Of a stretch of DNA of 64,000 nt, positions 1-10,685 are shown piece after piece (position 1 is the first letter of the stretch; every line of letters begins with the position of its first letter). The notes beneath the pieces are model-generated. The model did no database searches. It was not told where the DNA came from and saw only the letters and a list, made by a program, of their open reading frames with translations. The position numbers and the translations under genes were made by a program. Source of the DNA: Bimastos eiseni (Eukaryota; Annelida; Clitellata; Crassiclitellata; Lumbricidae); contig OY365822.1 of NCBI GenBank assembly GCA_959347315.1, positions 7,758,734 through 7,822,733 on the forward strand, in the 5' to 3' direction.

Positions 1-29
1 GTATCTGGGACATCCATATTATTCCCAGG

Positions 30-160
30 TTGTATGATTATAATTTTATTTTCTGTTCTGTTGAATTGTTTCATTTTAAGAAAGAAACAATACGGCGTAA
101 GGATATAGGAATGAAGGAATGAAAGAGAGGAAAGAGAGGAAGAGACGGGAAGGAAGAAGC
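30..160. repeat. 5' flank of the duplicated unit, paralogue of 18,420-18,560
   Basis: The stretch with TTTCTGTTCTGTTGAA, then AATACGGCG and AAGGAT, recurs in the same order and orientation near 18,450-18,530. In the second copy it continues to about 18,780, where sequence matching 5,092-5,290 begins. The simplest reading is that both are flanks of one ancestral unit and that the LINE at 335-5,089 was inserted into this copy only. No gene is seen here. Confidence 0.6.
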
Positions 161-166
161 GAGGAG

Positions 167-224
167 CAGGGATGTGGTCTCGAGACCGTCTCGAGACCGG
201 AAATTTCCGGTCTTGGTCTTGCCT
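167..224 (-). mobile_element. Terminal fragment of a hAT-like non-autonomous element
   Basis: It begins CAGGGATGTGG followed by the palindromic GGTCTCGAGACC motif repeated. This is the reverse complement of the right ends of the elements at 41,806-42,564 and 59,320-60,195. CAG termini suit hAT elements. Only about 60 bp remain, so this is a relic. Confidence 0.55.
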
Positions 225-334
225 TCCTAACTCTGGATTCCGGGGTTTGCCTCCATCACTCAGGGGTGGGAATTGACGCCCTTGCCTGAGCACAAGCCTA
301 TATAGTTCATTATATTTTTTTTATCACTTTGATA
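225..334. repeat. Dispersed repeat tail shared with 53,640-53,700
   Basis: The segment TTGCCTCCATCACTCAG followed by a G-rich run and ATTGACGCC is found again at 53,649-53,683 on the same strand. The element class is not recognisable. Confidence 0.45.
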
Positions 335-343
335 TAGGTGTGT

Positions 344-353
344 CAAGATGGCG
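344..353 (+). promoter_or_regulatory. YY1-like motif at the LINE 5' end
   Basis: CAAGATGGCG lies within about 10 bases of the inferred 5' end of the LINE. AAGATGGCGG is the YY1 core, and a YY1 site at the very 5' end directs transcription start in mammalian L1. The functional parallel is inference from position and motif only. Confidence 0.3.
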
Positions 354-502
354 ACGGAGTAACATTGGGCGTTTGCACGGATTATTGTTTAAATTGCGAA
401 TAACGTAAATAAACGTACAACAAGGTTTAAAATTACGTTCTACAAAGAGTTAAAGCGCTAAGATAACCTCGAATAGAACTTTAACCACTTGACAAGCCTA
501 TA

Positions 503-1241
503 ATGGCGAAAAAGGGAGCGAAAGTGGACGACCTCGTTGATGTTGTTCAGGACGACCGGGTGATCAGTGCTATTCTCGATAGCTTGACGCCAAGCCTCAA
601 CTCAACCATTGAGTCAATGTTCGCAAAACTCGCAGCTAATTTCGCAGCTAATTTCGCGACCACTTTCCAAAAAACACTGGAAAAGTTCGCCACGGATCTG
701 GTTACTGGTGCAACCTCAGCCCTTAACTCGAAACTTTCGTTGCTAGCAGAGGAAAACAACAAGTTGAATCTTCGGGTAAATGATTTGGAAAATGCCAACA
801 GACTAAATAACCTTGTCGTCTACGGTTTGCCCGAGACCTCTCCTACTCCAAACTCATCAGCGGGGATAGCTGGGCAGCAGCTGCGCATGGAACCTCGATG
901 TCGCAGCTGTGGCATTGGACCTGTGTCGAAAACAACTGTGTCTGCAAATTGACAGGAATGACATAGCCTACGCTCACAGGTTCTCCCCGAGGACTGGGAA
1001 AGGAAAGCAATACCCAATTCTGATCAGCTTCACCTCGCGTCGGGCCCGTGATCAGGTTTATTCTGCGAGAAAGTCCCTGCGCTCATCATCATCATATCCT
1101 GATCAAATCTACATCAACGAACACCTTACGAAAACAAATGCTTACATCTATGCACTCACCAGGAAAATGGTCCGGGAAAAGAAATATCACTCCACCTGGT
1201 CGTCGGGTGGTCTTATCTACGTTCGGAAGACAGACTCGTAA
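503..1241 (+). pseudogene. LINE ORF1 protein, frameshifted
   Basis: The first frame opens with MAKKGAKVDDLVDVV and carries an Ala/Phe-rich heptad-like segment and LLAEENNKLNLRVNDLENAN, a coiled coil, then NLVVYGLPE, the usual start of the RRM-like module of ORF1 proteins. A frameshift between about 850 and 935 moves the rest into another frame, where IAYAHRFSPRTGKGKQYPI and a C-terminal segment with RDQVYSARKSLR and IYINEHLTK follow, ending at a TAA at 1,239. This layout fits ORF1 nucleic-acid chaperones of L1/CR1-like LINEs that package element RNA. The break would inactivate it. Confidence 0.75.
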
Positions 1242-1523
1242 TCAGAGAAGCCGAAGCGGGTGATCTCGGTCACCGACGTAGACTAACCATGCCTGGACTA
1301 ACCATAACCATGCATAATTCTCTCATCCACTAACAAAGAGCTTCCCAGTGTGAAATCTCTTGCCTTTATTTTTTTTTCAATACGCCAGGTATAGGCTACT
1401 TATTTACTTTTATTTAAAATTCATTGGTTATGAATATTGGACTACTTTTCTACGAATTTACGTCATGATCCGTGTTTACAACCCCGTCTTTTTGGTGACC
1501 CATTCATTGTTAATTATACATGA

Positions 1524-4500
1524 ATGTCCAACTTGGACAAATGCAGCTTATGTAGGAACTCTAAATCTCCTATCTATAGTTTAATTCAATGCTCTGCATG
1601 CAAAAACTGCTATCACGAAAAGTGTTGCTTAACTACACCACTGAATTCTGGGGATTTTGGATCTTGGTATTGTCATATTTGTATTGAGTCATCTTTATCA
1701 TTTAACCATATTGTAGATGAAAATATCTTTAACAATTGTATTAGTGAACTTGCTGTAGGCTCACATAAAATTATAAAAGACCTGAAACTCAATTATTTTA
1801 ATGAGGATCAATTGGATAAACCCTTAATAAACAATCCTGACCCAGATCCGGATAATAATTACTACGTGAGTAGCCCAGTGGATAACGGTTATACCACTGC
1901 TTCGAAATTAGCTTCGAAATTAGGATCGGACATGTATGTCTGTTCATTCATGCACATCAACTGTAGAAGTATCTCACCTAAACTCACCGACATACAGCTC
2001 CTTCTGCATGAATTGCCTGTTGGGATTCTGGCAGTGACCGAAACATGGTTGGAGGCCACTTTATCGGACACAGTACAGATTCGTGGATATAATTCTTTAC
2101 ATAAACCCAGAGAAAGTGGTCGTGGAGGTGGTGTTTGAATCTATATTAAGCAAGAAATAGGCTTCCAACCATTATCTCCGCTCAACCATAACTTCTCACA
2201 CAGTACCTACGAGAGCTTATTCATAAGAATTCCACAGCAGAAAACCACAGACCTTATAGTAGGGGTTATATACCGTCCACCCGGTCAAAATCTGCAACTA
2301 TTTATTGATGAATTTAACCAACTATTGTCTGAATTAACTGAAACAAAGAAGGAAGTAATCCTAATGGGTGACCATAATGTCGATCTACTCAAGCACGCTG
2401 ATCATGCAATGACAAGCGGCTTCCTTGATTGTATTTCTTCTTACCACTTTCTGCCTGCTATACTGCAACCCACAAGGATTACTGATACTACATCAACGTT
2501 AATCGATAATATTTTCACAAATATCTGGCCTAGAATTCTGAATTCCTCCATTATTGTTACTGATATTTCGGATCATCTGCCAATTATCGCCTGGTACTCA
2601 ACGGGGGTTACAAAGATTGACAAACTGGAATCAACCACAGCCAGAGTTGTAAATGACCAATCCATGGATAAATTCAGAATGCTCCTGTCGCAATTAAACT
2701 TTGACTCAGTCTCAGACCTATGTATAGGAAGAGACCCCAATAAAGCTTAGGAAACCTTCCTCGACATGTATACGAATGCGTAAAACTTGGCCTTCCCTCT
2801 GAAACAAGTTAATAAACGCAGTTGTAACTCTTTTGACCACCCTTGGATGACAAAAGGATTACTTAAATCGTGCAGGCAAAAGAATAAACTGTACCTAAAA
2901 TATATAAAAAACCCAAACCACGTAAATAAAAATAGGTTCATTGCATATAGAAATAAATTTAAAACAATCAAAACTAAATCTGAGCGTAACTACTATGCTA
3001 CCGAATTTGTAAAATATAGATGTGACATTAAAAAGACTTGGAACATTATAAAAACTATAGTTAACTCGAAAAATGAGGACGCGGGAATTGAATTTCTTAC
3101 CACAAATGGTCAGATGATCACTGACAGTGAGCTAATGGCCGAGAAGTTTAATAATTACTTTACTGACATTGCTAAAAACCTATCTGGAAAAATTCCAAAT
3201 CCTACTTGCTCCTTCACGAAACATTTAAAACCCCCACCTGTTAATTCCTTTGCAGTTACTCCAACATCACCAGAAGAGTTACTGGTGATTAATCAATCTC
3301 TCAAACTTTCGCATAGTTCTGGACCGGACCAACTTGATCCAAGTATAGTTGGACCACTTCTGTCCTTTATAGCAGCCCCGTTAACAGATATAATTAACTG
3401 TTCACTATTAACAGGAGTAGTACCTAGTGAAATGAAAAGATCTACGGTTACACCAATATTCCAACAGGGAAATAGAGATGATCTTACAAATTATAGACCT
3501 ATATCCATATTGCCCTACTTTTCTAAATTACTTGAGAAAGTTATGTACCACAGACTATATAGCTACATTTCCAAATTAAATATCCTCCACCCTCTGCAAT
3601 ATGGATTCAGACCAGGCCATACAACATCTATGTCTCTCATAAACATGCAGGATAAGATAACTCAAGCCATTGATAATAATGAATACTCTATAGGAATTTT
3701 TTTAGACTTAGCCAAAGCATTTGATACCGTAGATCACAGTATACTAATAAAGAATTTGGAAAATTATGGAATCCGAGGTATCCCTCTTTCATGGTTTAAG
3801 GATTATCTCAGCCATCGGCAGCAACAAGTTAAATGCAATGGCATAAAATCTAAATTTAAATTAATAAAATATGGGGTATCACAAGGCTCCATACTTGGTC
3901 CTCTGTCATTCCTGATATACATCAACGACCTTCCTAATATATCCTCTATTCACTTTGTTCACTTTGTTCTCTTTGCGGACGATTCAAATGTTTTCTTATC
4001 TCATAAATCCTATGACGAACTATACAGTATACTCAACCAGGAACTTGCATTAGTATCGGATTGGTTCAAAGCAAATAAATTATCCCTCAATCTGACAAAA
4101 ACAACTTACATTGTTTTCTGCTCTCATAGGAAATCATTACCATCACAGAAGGGAAAGGTCCAAATAGATAATATTGACATTCCACAAGTAAGATCCTTGA
4201 AATTCCTTGGAGTATATGTAGATCAACACCTTACTTGGAACGAACACATTGAACAAATTGCAATAAAAATTGCAAAAAATGTAGGAATATTGAAACGAAT
4301 ATCTTATCTACTACCTACAAATATTTTGCTTATATTATACTATTCCATGATATATCCCTACATTTCGTATTGTAATATGATTTGGGCCTCAAATTATAAT
4401 TTTCGACTAGTGAGAATACAAATTCTACAAAAGAAAATACTTAGAATAATAGCTGGATCACCCTATAATTTTCATACAAGGCAATTATTTGATAAGTTTG

Positions 4501-4827
4501 GCATTCTAAAACTTTCACAAATCAAGCGACTCCAGATCAGTGAATTTATGTATAGGTACACTTACAATACACTACCTAGCTCGCTTACTAATCTTTATAA
4601 CCTAACCTCAGACATCCACTCCTACAACACGAGAAATCTAACCTCATACAGAAGTGTGAGGCTTCACACTTCTGTATTGAAGTGCTCGTACTAACTCCCG
4701 CAAATTTTCAGTTAGATGTGCTGGACCAGAAGAATGGAATAAAATACCTCCGCGCCTTCGCAATATCCCAAACTTAAAGTCCTTCAGGCATCACTTAAGA
4801 ACATGGATTACTGAGCAGGACTTTTAA
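1524..4827 (+). pseudogene. LINE ORF2: PHD finger, AP-type endonuclease and reverse transcriptase, with nonsense codons
   Basis: The start at 1,524 gives MSNLDKCSLCRN. Residues about 7-53 form a C4HC3 PHD-type finger (CSLC, CSACKNCYHEKCC, WYCHIC). The endonuclease follows (MHINCRSI, VTETWLE, YRPPG near 2,273, GDHNVDLL near 2,368, SDHLPI near 2,570). The reverse transcriptase has AFDTVDH (about 3,717), GVSQGSILGPLSFLIYINDL (about 3,873) and the catalytic FADD (about 3,972). In-frame stops are TGA 2,136, TAG 2,748 and TAA 2,781. A frameshift near 4,685 moves the last 46 codons (PEEWNKIPP to EQDF) into the next frame. It would nick target DNA and prime reverse transcription if intact. A PHD finger fused ahead of the endonuclease is not the commonest arrangement. 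Confidence 0.88.
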
Positions 4828-5091
4828 TTGGATTCCTACTTTGCTTATTATGTTTAAATATGTTTAACATGTTTGTTTCTGCTTAACTCCGTTATTATAG
4901 TTAAGTTTCATTATCAATCCTTAGCCATTTGAAATGTTTTTCATTGTGTACATATAGGTGGCTCTACCTAGCGGGACCACGGTCCCTTCTGGGTCTCCTA
5001 TTGTCTCCTCCAAAATGTTAAACATGCATATTGTCAATTGATGTATCTTGTATCCTGGAGCAATAAACTGGTTTGATTTGATTTGATATTA

Positions 5092-5199
5092 GCTGAAAGG
5101 GGTGCTGGTGAGTTAATAATTGGGGTAAGTCACGTAATCTTTGTCATGATGTAATGTTGAATATTCCACATTAAAATAATATTTTTCATTTAGCTATAG
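5092..5199. repeat. 3' flank of the LINE insertion, paralogue of about 18,780-18,876
   Basis: The segment with GCTGGTGAGT, ATGTTGAAT, TCCACAT and CATCTAG/CATTTAG-type words appears in the same order at 18,790-18,876. It places the LINE between two halves of one ancestral unit. No gene is visible. Confidence 0.5.
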
Positions 5200-5290
5200 G
5201 CCAGTCATTGGGGACTATATAGTGTAGTGGTTAGTGTTCTGCACTGTCGATCAAGAGGTCTGGAGTTCAAATCCCCTCCAGGGCAAAACT
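5200..5290 (+). mobile_element. tRNA-Asp-like SINE head or tRNA pseudogene
   Basis: The sequence holds an A-box-like TAGTGTAGTGGTTAGTG, an anticodon-loop-like CTGTCGA (GTC, Asp) and a B-box-like GGAGTTCAAATCCCC at tRNA spacing. The acceptor stem does not pair well, and a second copy exists at 19,785-19,832. A tRNA-derived repeat is therefore more likely than a working tRNA gene. Confidence 0.55.
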
Positions 5291-5295
5291 TTGTT

Positions 5296-5825
5296 CAGGT
5301 TTACGTAAGTTTCAATAAAACTAATAGTATTCGTTTATTGCGGTCAAATTTGCGCGACCATTGTATGAATACAATCATAGTATAATTTTGAACGAATGAC
5401 CACAAGTTATTACAGGAGTCATACTTAACTCTACGGCAGTCAAGCAAGGTGCCATAACTCTCTCGTCTAGATGGGGCAGAGGAAAATGAATAAGGACCAG
5501 GCAATTTTCATCATTTTTTATTATATTATTATTATTATAATAGTTATTATAGTTATAATTATTGTTACCCGATGTAGTTCTGAACCCTCAGGTGATACAG
5601 TAACTGTCCGAAACGAGAATAAATTGGCAATCTGGATATTATTATTATTATTACTATTATTATTATTATTATTATTAGAAGTAGTAGTAGTATCGTCATG
5701 GTCGTCGTCATCATCATCGTCATTATCATTATCATTATCATTGCTATTATATAATTATTGTGCTGTGCCAATTGTTTTCTGCTAGCATCCGTACAGTTTT
5801 TAAAATCCTGATGATACGTTAAATT
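5296..5825 (+). pseudogene. Remnant of the gene-4/gene-6 type unit (exon 2 edge plus intron 2)
   Basis: From the word TTTACGTAAGTTTCAATAAA onward the sequence matches 44,318-44,830 and 61,794-62,345, including the GTAAGT donor of the 36-nt microexon, a (TTA)n tract and a TCATCATCGTCATTATC tract. Almost all of the microexon is missing, because the match starts at its last few bases next to the SINE piece. It is a broken paralogous segment with no open reading frame of its own. Confidence 0.65.
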
Positions 5826-5842
5826 ATATGTTTGAAAAAATT

Positions 5843-5866
5843 AAACCCTGACGTCATGGCGTAGGC

Positions 5867-5905
<39 letters not shown>

Positions 5906-5966
5906 ATATACCGAACTAACTCTGCTCTATATATACTATGGTAAACCCTCACGTCATGGCGTAGGC

Positions 5967-5997
<31 letters not shown>

Positions 5998-6055
5998 ATA
6001 CCGAACTAACTCTGCTCTATATATACTATGGTAAACCCTCACGTCATGGCGTAGG

Positions 6056-6099
<44 letters not shown>

Positions 6100-6160
6100 A
6101 TACCGAACTAACTCTGCTCTATATATACTATGGTAAACCCTCACGTCATGGCGTAGGCTA

Positions 6161-6196
<36 letters not shown>

Positions 6197-6226
6197 CCGA
6201 GCTAATTCTGCTCTATGTATACTATG
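5843..6226. repeat. Tandem repeat, four units of about 90-102 bp with internal (TA)n
   Basis: Units begin at 5,843, 5,943, 6,033 and 6,135. Each has AAACCCT(C/G)ACGTCATGGCG, TAGGC, a (TA)n run of variable length, then CCGAACTAACTCTGCTCTAT. Length differences lie in the (TA)n part. The word CATGGCGTAGGC recurs at about 30,648. Confidence 0.85.
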
Positions 6227-6860
6227 TCCTTAATCGCCAGATGTCGTAACAAGCTCTTGTTCATCGTCTCTGATACGTGATCCATCATCTATGTATGCCA
6301 TGCCTATTACTTGAATCGTTTTATATGAACTTTATGGCGTTGAGCGAATGGTTTCATATAAGAATTTTAATGTTATCATCAACAAAACCTACACACAAGT
6401 AAACGATTCAATCGTGTTTCCTTTTATAGGACTGCACGCTCTTGCACAAAGATGCCGAGACCTGAATGAGTTACACTATTATGCTATCTCATAAACTACA
6501 AGATGACCTAACTATCTAGGGCCTATTGGCAGATAGTTTGGAGTAGGGCCTACTGTGAATTATACTTATCCAATTTTGATATAGAGAGTCCTGTACGGAA
6601 TAACCATGTTTACGCATGCACCCATGCTAATCTGGTCTTTTCAAATCTAATTCTAATCTAATCTAATTTTGCTTATTCTAGTACAATGTCAAGACTGTTT
6701 CGGCTGATAGCCTCCCTGTACCTCAGAGCATTTAGTCTTTGAGACCTGAAGGCGTTATTTGCGTAAAGGGATTAAAAGTTAAACACGAGAATATTACAAA
6801 CAATGATTATTCAAAAACTGTTTAGGCCTAATAAAGAAAAGGATTTGACTCTTCATTCAT
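6226..6860 (+). pseudogene. BIR-UBA family copy 1: isolated microexon with flanking introns
   Basis: This segment parallels 15,890-16,540 of copy 2 in order and orientation, for example TTTATATGAACTT, AAAGGTTTCATAT-like words, and CTGAAGGCGTT with GGGATTAAA. It contains the 36-nt microexon at 6,430-6,465 behind a TTTCCTTTTATAG acceptor, reading (G)LHALAQRCRDL in phase 1. The donor that is GTGAGT in copy 2 reads ATGAGT here, so the exon could not be spliced normally. No BIR-like exon is present upstream (LINE and repeats instead) and no UBA exons were found downstream. It is a dead fragment. Confidence 0.6.
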
Positions 6861-6869
6861 TCAATTGAA

Positions 6870-8430
6870 ATTTACATTTGCACTGTGCAATGATGCCCAG
6901 AGTTACGCCAAGAACGTCCTATACAGTCTGACCTGCGATAAAAAAATGTCTATAAGCCTACATAAAGTTAATCACTGCATCCGCGATGAACACTTGCACG
7001 CTAGTTCAGCTAAGATCTGGAAAAATCTCTGTCGTATTGCAGACAAACCATCTATTTCTAACCGATTGGCTACAAGGTTTTGCTAGTTATAACGTGATCG
7101 ATTAGCTCAATTAAGCTCTTATCAACCAATCAGTCAATCAATTAGTGAATCAATTAGTTAGTCAGTCAGTCAGTCAGTAAATCTATATTGTGTTATAATT
7201 GTTGAGTTTATGATTTAAATATTTCTGTGTTTTGTTTACAGCCTGAGAAAATGCTGCCAATTTGGCTACGAGAATTCCTATTGGTATGTACGTTATATTT
7301 GCCTTTACGTTATAGACATTTATGAGGTGTCTTTCCTCTGAAGCATTGAAGCGCATCCTTGACTCTGTGTGGATGAAATGGCCAAATTGTTGTGTGCTGT
7401 TATTAGACGTCAAGTAAAGATGTTGGATGTTGTAGTAAGGATGGATGTGTGTATGGTGTTGAATGGTGTAGTATAATAGGGATACAGCGTGAACTCCACG
7501 AAGGGGACAACGGAAGTAGAATGAAAGAACAGGAATAAGTAGCAGCGTTAGGCGGGACTTGAAACTTTTTTATACAAATATAAAGTGTTTCAATAAAGAT
7601 ATGAAAAGTGTGAAACAAGGATATTACATATGGTATGGTGGAGTTTACTTTAGTCAGGCTCTGCTGTTGGCTTTGGAAATACCAGAAATAATCTGTTAGT
7701 TAATACATGCAGCGATGGGGAGCAAGTGCAAGACTTCAGGTGTATATGTAGTGATATGCACAAAGAGAGGAAGTCAGGCTATACGCCTCGATGAAGAATT
7801 TCTGTCATTTTAAGACTGATTGAAGGGGAAAGGCCATTGAGAAGTGAGTTGCAGTAGTCTAGGCGGAAACATGTGTATAGTGTGGTATGGGTGCATATGT
7901 GGGCTGTAGTAGGGATGGATGTGCGTATGGTGTGGTATGGATGCATGGTGTGGAGGGCTTAAGTCTGGCTCTTCTAATGGCAAGATTAACAGTCTGTTTT
8001 TGAAGCAAGGCCAGGAAATTGCCAGTAACATGTCGTAGCTTCTGCAACAGCCGACAGGTGGCAGATGAGCAGATGGAATTGACGCACATTCGTGTATATT
8101 CTTAACAGTAATTTATCGGTGCATCAGAGGCTGATGTCGGCCAGATATATAATGTGATTGATGCCTTGCATGGCTGCCGACAGTAGAAATTCAACTCCTG
8201 TAAATAAGTTGTCATCATCTGTCTGCATTCTCACTGAGGTTTGTCTGTTAGAAATTAATGGAAAATTAATATTATTTTTATTATGTAAGTAAGTATCTGG
8301 ACACTTGATATAAGGCCACCTTTGTGCCTCACAAAACGTAGCCTATGCTAGCCTAAATTAGTTTAATTAAGCATAATAAAGCAATAAATTAAAGCAAACA
8401 GTTTTGAAGTAGTGACAACTCGCTACCTGC
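6870..8430. other. No supported gene
   Basis: The stretch holds short AGTC repeats at 7,140-7,180 and a diverged tandem-like segment: ATAGTGTGGTATGG/GTGCATATG words near 7,880-7,950 also occur in part near 7,425-7,460. A 45-nt interval at 7,244-7,288 has a good acceptor (TTTTGTTTACAG) and a GTATGT donor, but it has no recognisable homologue. Confidence 0.4.
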
Positions 8431-8440
8431 ATGCACAAAT

Positions 8441-8676
8441 ATATGTGCAACATTGTACATACATGTGCAACATTATACATACATGTGCAACATTATGCAT
8501 ACATGTGCAACATTGTACATACATGTGCAACATTATACATACATGTGCAACATTATACATACATGTGCAACATTATACATACATGCGCAACATCATACAT
8601 ACATGTGCAACATTATACATACATGTGAAACATTGTACATACATGTGCAACATTGTACATACATGTGCAACATTGT
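8441..8676. repeat. 20-bp minisatellite, about 11.8 copies
   Basis: The unit is ACATGTGCAACATTATACAT with T/G substitutions. Because 20 is not a multiple of three, all frames read a similar His/Cys-rich peptide. Those open frames are by-products of the repeat. Confidence 0.95.
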
Positions 8677-8784
8677 GCTATTTTTATCCGGGCTTGGCTG
8701 GGTCGGGAGGCTTGTGAATAAACACCTTATGGTGATGCTATGTAAATTGTCATAATGAATGAATTAATATAATTCATTCATTAC

Positions 8785-8880
8785 GAGAATTTGTGTAGCG
8801 CCTCTTCAAGGTGACTACTCATAGGCGCTCCCAACCCGAACGCGGCCAAATAAAAAAAGTCTTAAGATGAGAGAGGGGCG
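8785..8880 (-). mobile_element. 3' tail of a LINE/SINE family (hairpin type)
   Basis: On the minus strand it reads GGGAGCGCCTATGAGTAGTC, then CCTTGAAGAGGCGCTACAC. This is a GCGCCTCT/AGAGGCGC stem of the kind seen at the ends of LINE relics at 10,525-10,580 and 12,285-12,330. A TTAAGACTTTTTTTATTT segment adjoins it. It is the 3' end of an element with no coding part left. Confidence 0.6.
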
Positions 8881-9049
8881 CGGAGCCTCTATATACGCAG
8901 AGCAGTCACGGGCCTCTAAGACGGAAGCTGGCCTGGTCTTTAGCAAAAATGATAAGTTCGGTATTACTTAGATGCTAGGCATTTGAACTGATCGTAGTTA
9001 AAAGTCATTAATACTATATTTAAGTAGGCATAAATAATAAAAGAACGCG

Positions 9050-9118
9050 TCATCTCTTGAGACATTTAAATCGCGACTCAAGACTTATCTTTTCAAACAC
9101 TCATACGACTTTAACTGA
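9050..9118 (+). pseudogene. C-terminal scrap of a LINE ORF2
   Basis: The frame reads SSLETFKSRLKTYLFKHSYD, then a stop two codons later. The pattern SLxTFKSxLKTxLF is characteristic of the C-terminus of CR1/L2/Rex-type ORF2 proteins. It is a 5'-truncated insertion. Confidence 0.65.
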
Positions 9119-9399
9119 CGTTCTGTTCTCGTGTACAGCTCCCTTTCTTTCGGACTCGGCTGCACTATCTCATCGCAATCATCCGTGTTGGGTAAACTCA
9201 TACAAGAAATGAGTTAAATAACAACTCAACTCATGTACCTCGAAATGAATTAAAACTCATACTCAAATCAGTTGTTAAATGAGTTAAATCATCAATTCAC
9301 ACATGTCTCATACTGACACGTTCTAATTATTCAAATGCACAGTTACCACGAAACGGTATCATCAGTTTATTATTCCTAATTTACTCGCATTACTGTTGT

Positions 9400-9410
9400 T
9401 GTTGTTGTTG

Positions 9411-9458
<48 letters not shown>

Positions 9459-9490
9459 TTATTATCATTATTATTACTATTATTATTGAT
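9400..9490. repeat. (TTG)n/(TTA)n microsatellite
   Basis: TTG triplets pass into a run of about 25 TTA triplets with a few interruptions. Confidence 0.95.
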
Positions 9491-9527
9491 GGATAAATCA
9501 GGTTATTATTACGGAGTCAAAATTAAA

Positions 9528-9645
9528 CACCTAGGGTTGCCAACCGTCCCGGAATGACCGGGACAGTCCCGGAATCGACCAAAACCGTCCCGTGTCCCGG
9601 GCAATGCTTATTTTGTCCCATTATCCGGGAATAGGCCTAGGTAAA
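9528..9645 (+). mobile_element. hAT-like element terminus (AGGGTTGCCAACC type)
   Basis: It starts CTAGGGTTGCCAACCGTCCC and is rich in CCGGGA/TCCCGG words. This matches the general look of hAT-derived repeats that begin CAGGGTTGCCAACC in many animal genomes (recollection, not a search). The partner terminus was not located. Confidence 0.45.
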
Positions 9646-9924
9646 AAATTACGAATGATTATGCGATTCAATGATATTATCTAAATTCGGGCAACATGAG
9701 CAATTAGCTAACTGTGATAAAACATCGTAATTCTCAAAGTTCAAAAGCATGATTTAATCAAAAGTGTTTTGACTAATCGACTTTCGATTAAGGACTCGAA
9801 AGTCTCGAAGTTACAAACATCAATCGGAATTCACGACTTTATATTATGCCTAGAAGAATGCGGAAAACTTCAGCTTGTGTTATGCTTAGACCTGCTGCTA
9901 GTACCTGTATTTTATAAATATAAT

Positions 9925-10580
9925 CTTACCTAATCTCTTTCGGTCTATAGTTTCTACCACCTGCGACGACTTCGAGTTGTCAGTCGATCTGCTCCTCCAC
10001 CCACTTTTGCCTTCATGCGTCATGCTTTTGTCTGCTCACGTATTGATTACTGCATCTTATTGCCAGTTATTGGTCTTCCAAAATCTCGCCTGTCATCTCT
10101 TCAATCAGTGCTAAATGCAGCTACCCGTGTGATTGCCCGCCCAGAGCCGCCTTTCTCGCTTCTCTGAGTGCTCTCACATCTCTAACTTCATGACTGAGCA
10201 TTTACACTGGCTTCCACTCACAGCCCGCGTTCGATTTAAAGTTCTTATCCTTACATCCAGAGTATTTTTGGATCAGGCTACACGTAGGTCATCTTTGTGA
10301 CCTTATCCGTCGTCCTATTTCCGCTGCCTCTCGTCGTCCTATTATTTTCAACGATCGGCAAGATCTCTTCGGTCTCGGACGACTCTCACTTAATATCGCG
10401 CTAATGCGTCGGTTGGTCCTTTGCTTTGGAATGATTTGCCCTCTCTGACTGGCTGTTTGATTTTAACTCTGGCCGCTTCTGTTTCTGCCCACCTTCTGAA
10501 GACTTTTCCCATGGGGACTTTCGCATTGAGAGCGCCTCTGATAAGGACATAATTGGAGAGGCGCCATAGAAATATGTAAT
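9925..10580 (+). pseudogene. 5'-truncated LINE ORF2 C-terminus plus 3' tail
   Basis: Pieces in shifting frames read HLRRLRVVSRS, FVCSRIDYCILL, GLPKSRLSSLQSVLNAATRV, then TLASTHSPR, DLFGLGRLSL-like remnants, and a WNDLPSLTG-like segment. This is the region after the RT domain of CR1/Rex/L2 LINEs (RLDYCNSLL, LQRVQNAAARL, LHWLP, WNSLPxxxR). It ends with the hairpin tail GAGCGCCTCTGATAAGG...GAGAGGCGCCATAGAAAT. Several frameshifts and stops show it is long dead. Confidence 0.75.
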
Positions 10581-10685
10581 TGCAATACAACACAGTACGT
10601 GAACAGTGAACTGCATAAATCATTCATCAAGGGAATGGGAACTGGGAATGCATTTGATCAGAATTGTATAAGACCATCTGTTTCA

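Larger units (their letters stand above)
335..5089 (+). mobile_element. Near full-length CR1/L2-type LINE (non-LTR retrotransposon)
   Basis: Order of parts: short 5' leader, ORF1 (503-1,241), ORF2 (1,524-4,827), 3' UTR with an AATAAA at about 5,061, and a 3' end made of TTTGA repeats (5,072-5,087). There is no poly-A tail. CR1/L2-like clades commonly end in short tandem repeats. The nearly complete length is unusual, since the other LINE pieces in this window are 5'-truncated. The paralogous flank at 18.4-19.8 kb lacks it, so the insertion followed the duplication. Three nonsense codons and two frameshifts make this copy non-autonomous. The exact 5' boundary (taken as roughly 335) is inferred. 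Confidence 0.85.

Noticed and set aside
5215..5285. Functional tRNA-Asp gene
   Set aside because: The acceptor stem does not pair and a truncated second copy exists, so a tRNA-derived repeat is more likely.
5471..5785. Small protein starting MGQRKMNKDQAIF, also at 44,471 and 61,967
   Set aside because: The start is conserved in three copies, but the body is microsatellite that shifts frame in each copy, and the segment lies in an intron of the gene family.
8441..8676. Small His/Cys-rich protein from the 20-bp repeat
   Set aside because: All three plus frames give the same kind of peptide, as expected for a tandem repeat.
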